Position numbers and translations under genes: made by a program. Positions 5,283-6,194 of a stretch of DNA of 6,194 bases are shown here, in pieces. Source of the DNA: DASXPG01 sp035559335 (lineage in GTDB: Bacteria; Gemmatimonadota; Gemmatimonadetes; Gemmatimonadales; JACORV01); assembly GCA_035559335.1 (NCBI GenBank), contig DATMBH010000294.1, positions 1-6,194 on the forward strand, written 5' to 3'. The notes under the pieces were generated by a model, which ran no database searches, was not told the DNA's origin, and saw only the letters and a list, made by a program, of their open reading frames with translations. Within the stretch, counting starts at the first letter, position 1. Each line of letters starts with the position of its first letter.

Positions 5283-6194
5283 TCAGCGCAAATCGAAATG
5301 GACCGCCGCGGTGGTGGCCGTGGCGCGGCGGGCGAGGTCGTTCACCTGAACCGTGAGGCGATAGCGCCCCGGCGGCAGTCGGCCAGGGTCGATCACGACC
5401 GACTCGACAATCTCCGCTGCGTGTGCCACCTCCCGCACGAACGTGATCACGGTGGTGCGAGGCCTGGGGCCGAGGCCGTGGAACCGGCCACGTAGCGGCT
5501 CGAAGCTGTAGCGCACTTCGTACCGCGCCATGCCCTCCGTGCGGCCGAGGCCGTAGATCTCGCCGTAAACCCGCAGCGGCGTTCGGGCCGGAAGACGCAA
5601 TCCGGCAGGTGCGGCGGCCACCATGGCAGAGCGCGAGGCGGCAACCTGGCCAGGTGCGAGCAGAAGGCTGGATACGGCTAGCGAATCGTGGTGGTAATCG
5701 GGTACCGCGATGGCGCCGCGATAGCGTCCCAGCTGCCCACCTCGCTCGGCATCCACCAGCAGGTGGTACAAACCGCCGGCCACCGTGGCACGCAGGGCGC
5801 GAGCGGTGGCCGTGTCCCGAGCCGCCTCGCGGCCCCGCGAATCGAGCAGCACGGCCGTCGCGCTCACTGAGTCGGGGAAGAGGTACAAATCGGTGCCGCG
5901 GCCGGTGACCGACCGAAACGTCGCGGGCCAGAAGCTGAAGCTGAGCGTGGCCTCGAGGGAGGGCCGGTCGGTGGAAAGCAGGTAGCGCGCCGAAGGCACC
6001 TCCGACGACAGCACCGGCGCCACAACCACGTCGCCGCTCAGGCCCCATCCCCCGGTGCGCCGGATGAACGTGACCCGCAGCCGACCCTCCGGCCGCTCAT
6101 AGCACCAGGTCTCGGCGTCGGTGGAATGCACGAAACGCTGCTCGGGCGGCCCGTAGCGCAGCCAGATGCGGCCGCGGTCGTCCAAAGCATCCTC
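5283..6194 (-). CDS. C-terminal part of a GWxTD-domain-type protein, partial
   Basis: The frame is open from the right edge to TGA 5285-5283, so the N-terminus lies outside the window; the TTG at 6185 is internal. The visible part starts EDALDDRGRIWLRYGPPEQR, the conserved 'DDRGRIxxRYGPP' block that follows the GWxTD motif in GWxTD-domain proteins of Gemmatimonadota, Acidobacteria and Bacteroidota. WCYERP and a FIRRTGGWG segment follow, then a long beta-rich C-terminal half (LRVYGEIYGLGR, YEVRYSFEPL, PGRYRLTVQVNDLARR, ending VHFDLR) resembling stacked beta-sandwich domains. The function of the family is not established; members are usually exported, but the signal peptide would lie beyond the edge. 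It is followed after 53 bp by the zinc protease and is the first visible gene of that unit. Assignment rests on the RYGPP block and overall fold, since GWxTD itself is not in view. Confidence 0.65.
   Translation of the reverse strand, partial: EDALDDRGRIWLRYGPPEQRFVHSTDAETWCYERPEGRLRVTFIRRTGGWGLSGDVVVAPVLSSEVPSARYLLSTDRPSLEATLSFSFWPATFRSVTGRGTDLYLFPDSVSATAVLLDSRGREAARDTATARALRATVAGGLYHLLVDAERGGQLGRYRGAIAVPDYHHDSLAVSSLLLAPGQVAASRSAMVAAAPAGLRLPARTPLRVYGEIYGLGRTEGMARYEVRYSFEPLRGRFHGLGPRPRTTVITFVREVAHAAEIVESVVIDPGRLPPGRYRLTVQVNDLARRATATTAAVHFDLR

Noticed and set aside
5230..6048. Long minus-strand open frame extending the zinc protease upstream to 6048
   Set aside because: It overlaps the GWxTD-type gene in another frame. 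The translation is Arg/Pro/Gly/His-rich with no domain, as expected of a shadow frame in high-GC DNA, while the GWxTD frame has recognisable motifs.

Overview
The window looks like a high-GC bacterial chromosome, most plausibly Gemmatimonadota or a relative. That guess rests on the C-terminal part of a GWxTD-type protein at the right edge, a DUF2268-like zinc protease beside it, exported proteins ending their signal in a '..LPAQ' style, and several orphan RHS tips. It is an inference from gene content, not a proven placement.

Layout. (1) Positions 1-53 (minus) hold the N-terminus of a transposase running off the left edge, with a good ribosome binding site and a perfect inverted repeat in its leader. 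(2) Positions about 160-669 and 1062-1652 (plus) are two paralogous genes of no recognised family. They share four cysteines and a long set of motifs. The second copy is complete with a signal peptide; the first has lost its signal peptide next to the insertion element. About 390 bp with little recognisable content lies between them. (3) Positions 1829-2147 are an orphan RHS C-terminal (toxin-tip) remnant broken by a frameshift, followed 3 bp later by an intact 127-residue gene in the usual position of an immunity gene. (4) Positions 2581-3224 are a second RHS tip: the end of an RHS core (DPVTFTDPFGLCP) fused to an M15-like peptidase domain, again frameshifted near its end. An intact lipoprotein gene (3381-3947) follows, a possible periplasmic immunity protein. 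(5) From 4091 to the right edge, three minus-strand genes form a tight, more GC-rich block: GWxTD-type protein, zinc protease, and a 65-residue helical protein overlapping the protease by ATGA.

The left two-thirds reads as an accessory island: a decayed array of displaced RHS tips whose toxin parts are broken while the neighbouring small genes, plausibly immunity genes, stay open. Its GC content is lower than that of the right-hand block (hand counts of single 60-base lines gave about 55-58% against about 70%). The right-hand block looks like ordinary chromosome, and the convergent junction near 3950-4090 is probably the island edge. No rRNA, tRNA, CRISPR array or confident factor-independent terminator was seen.
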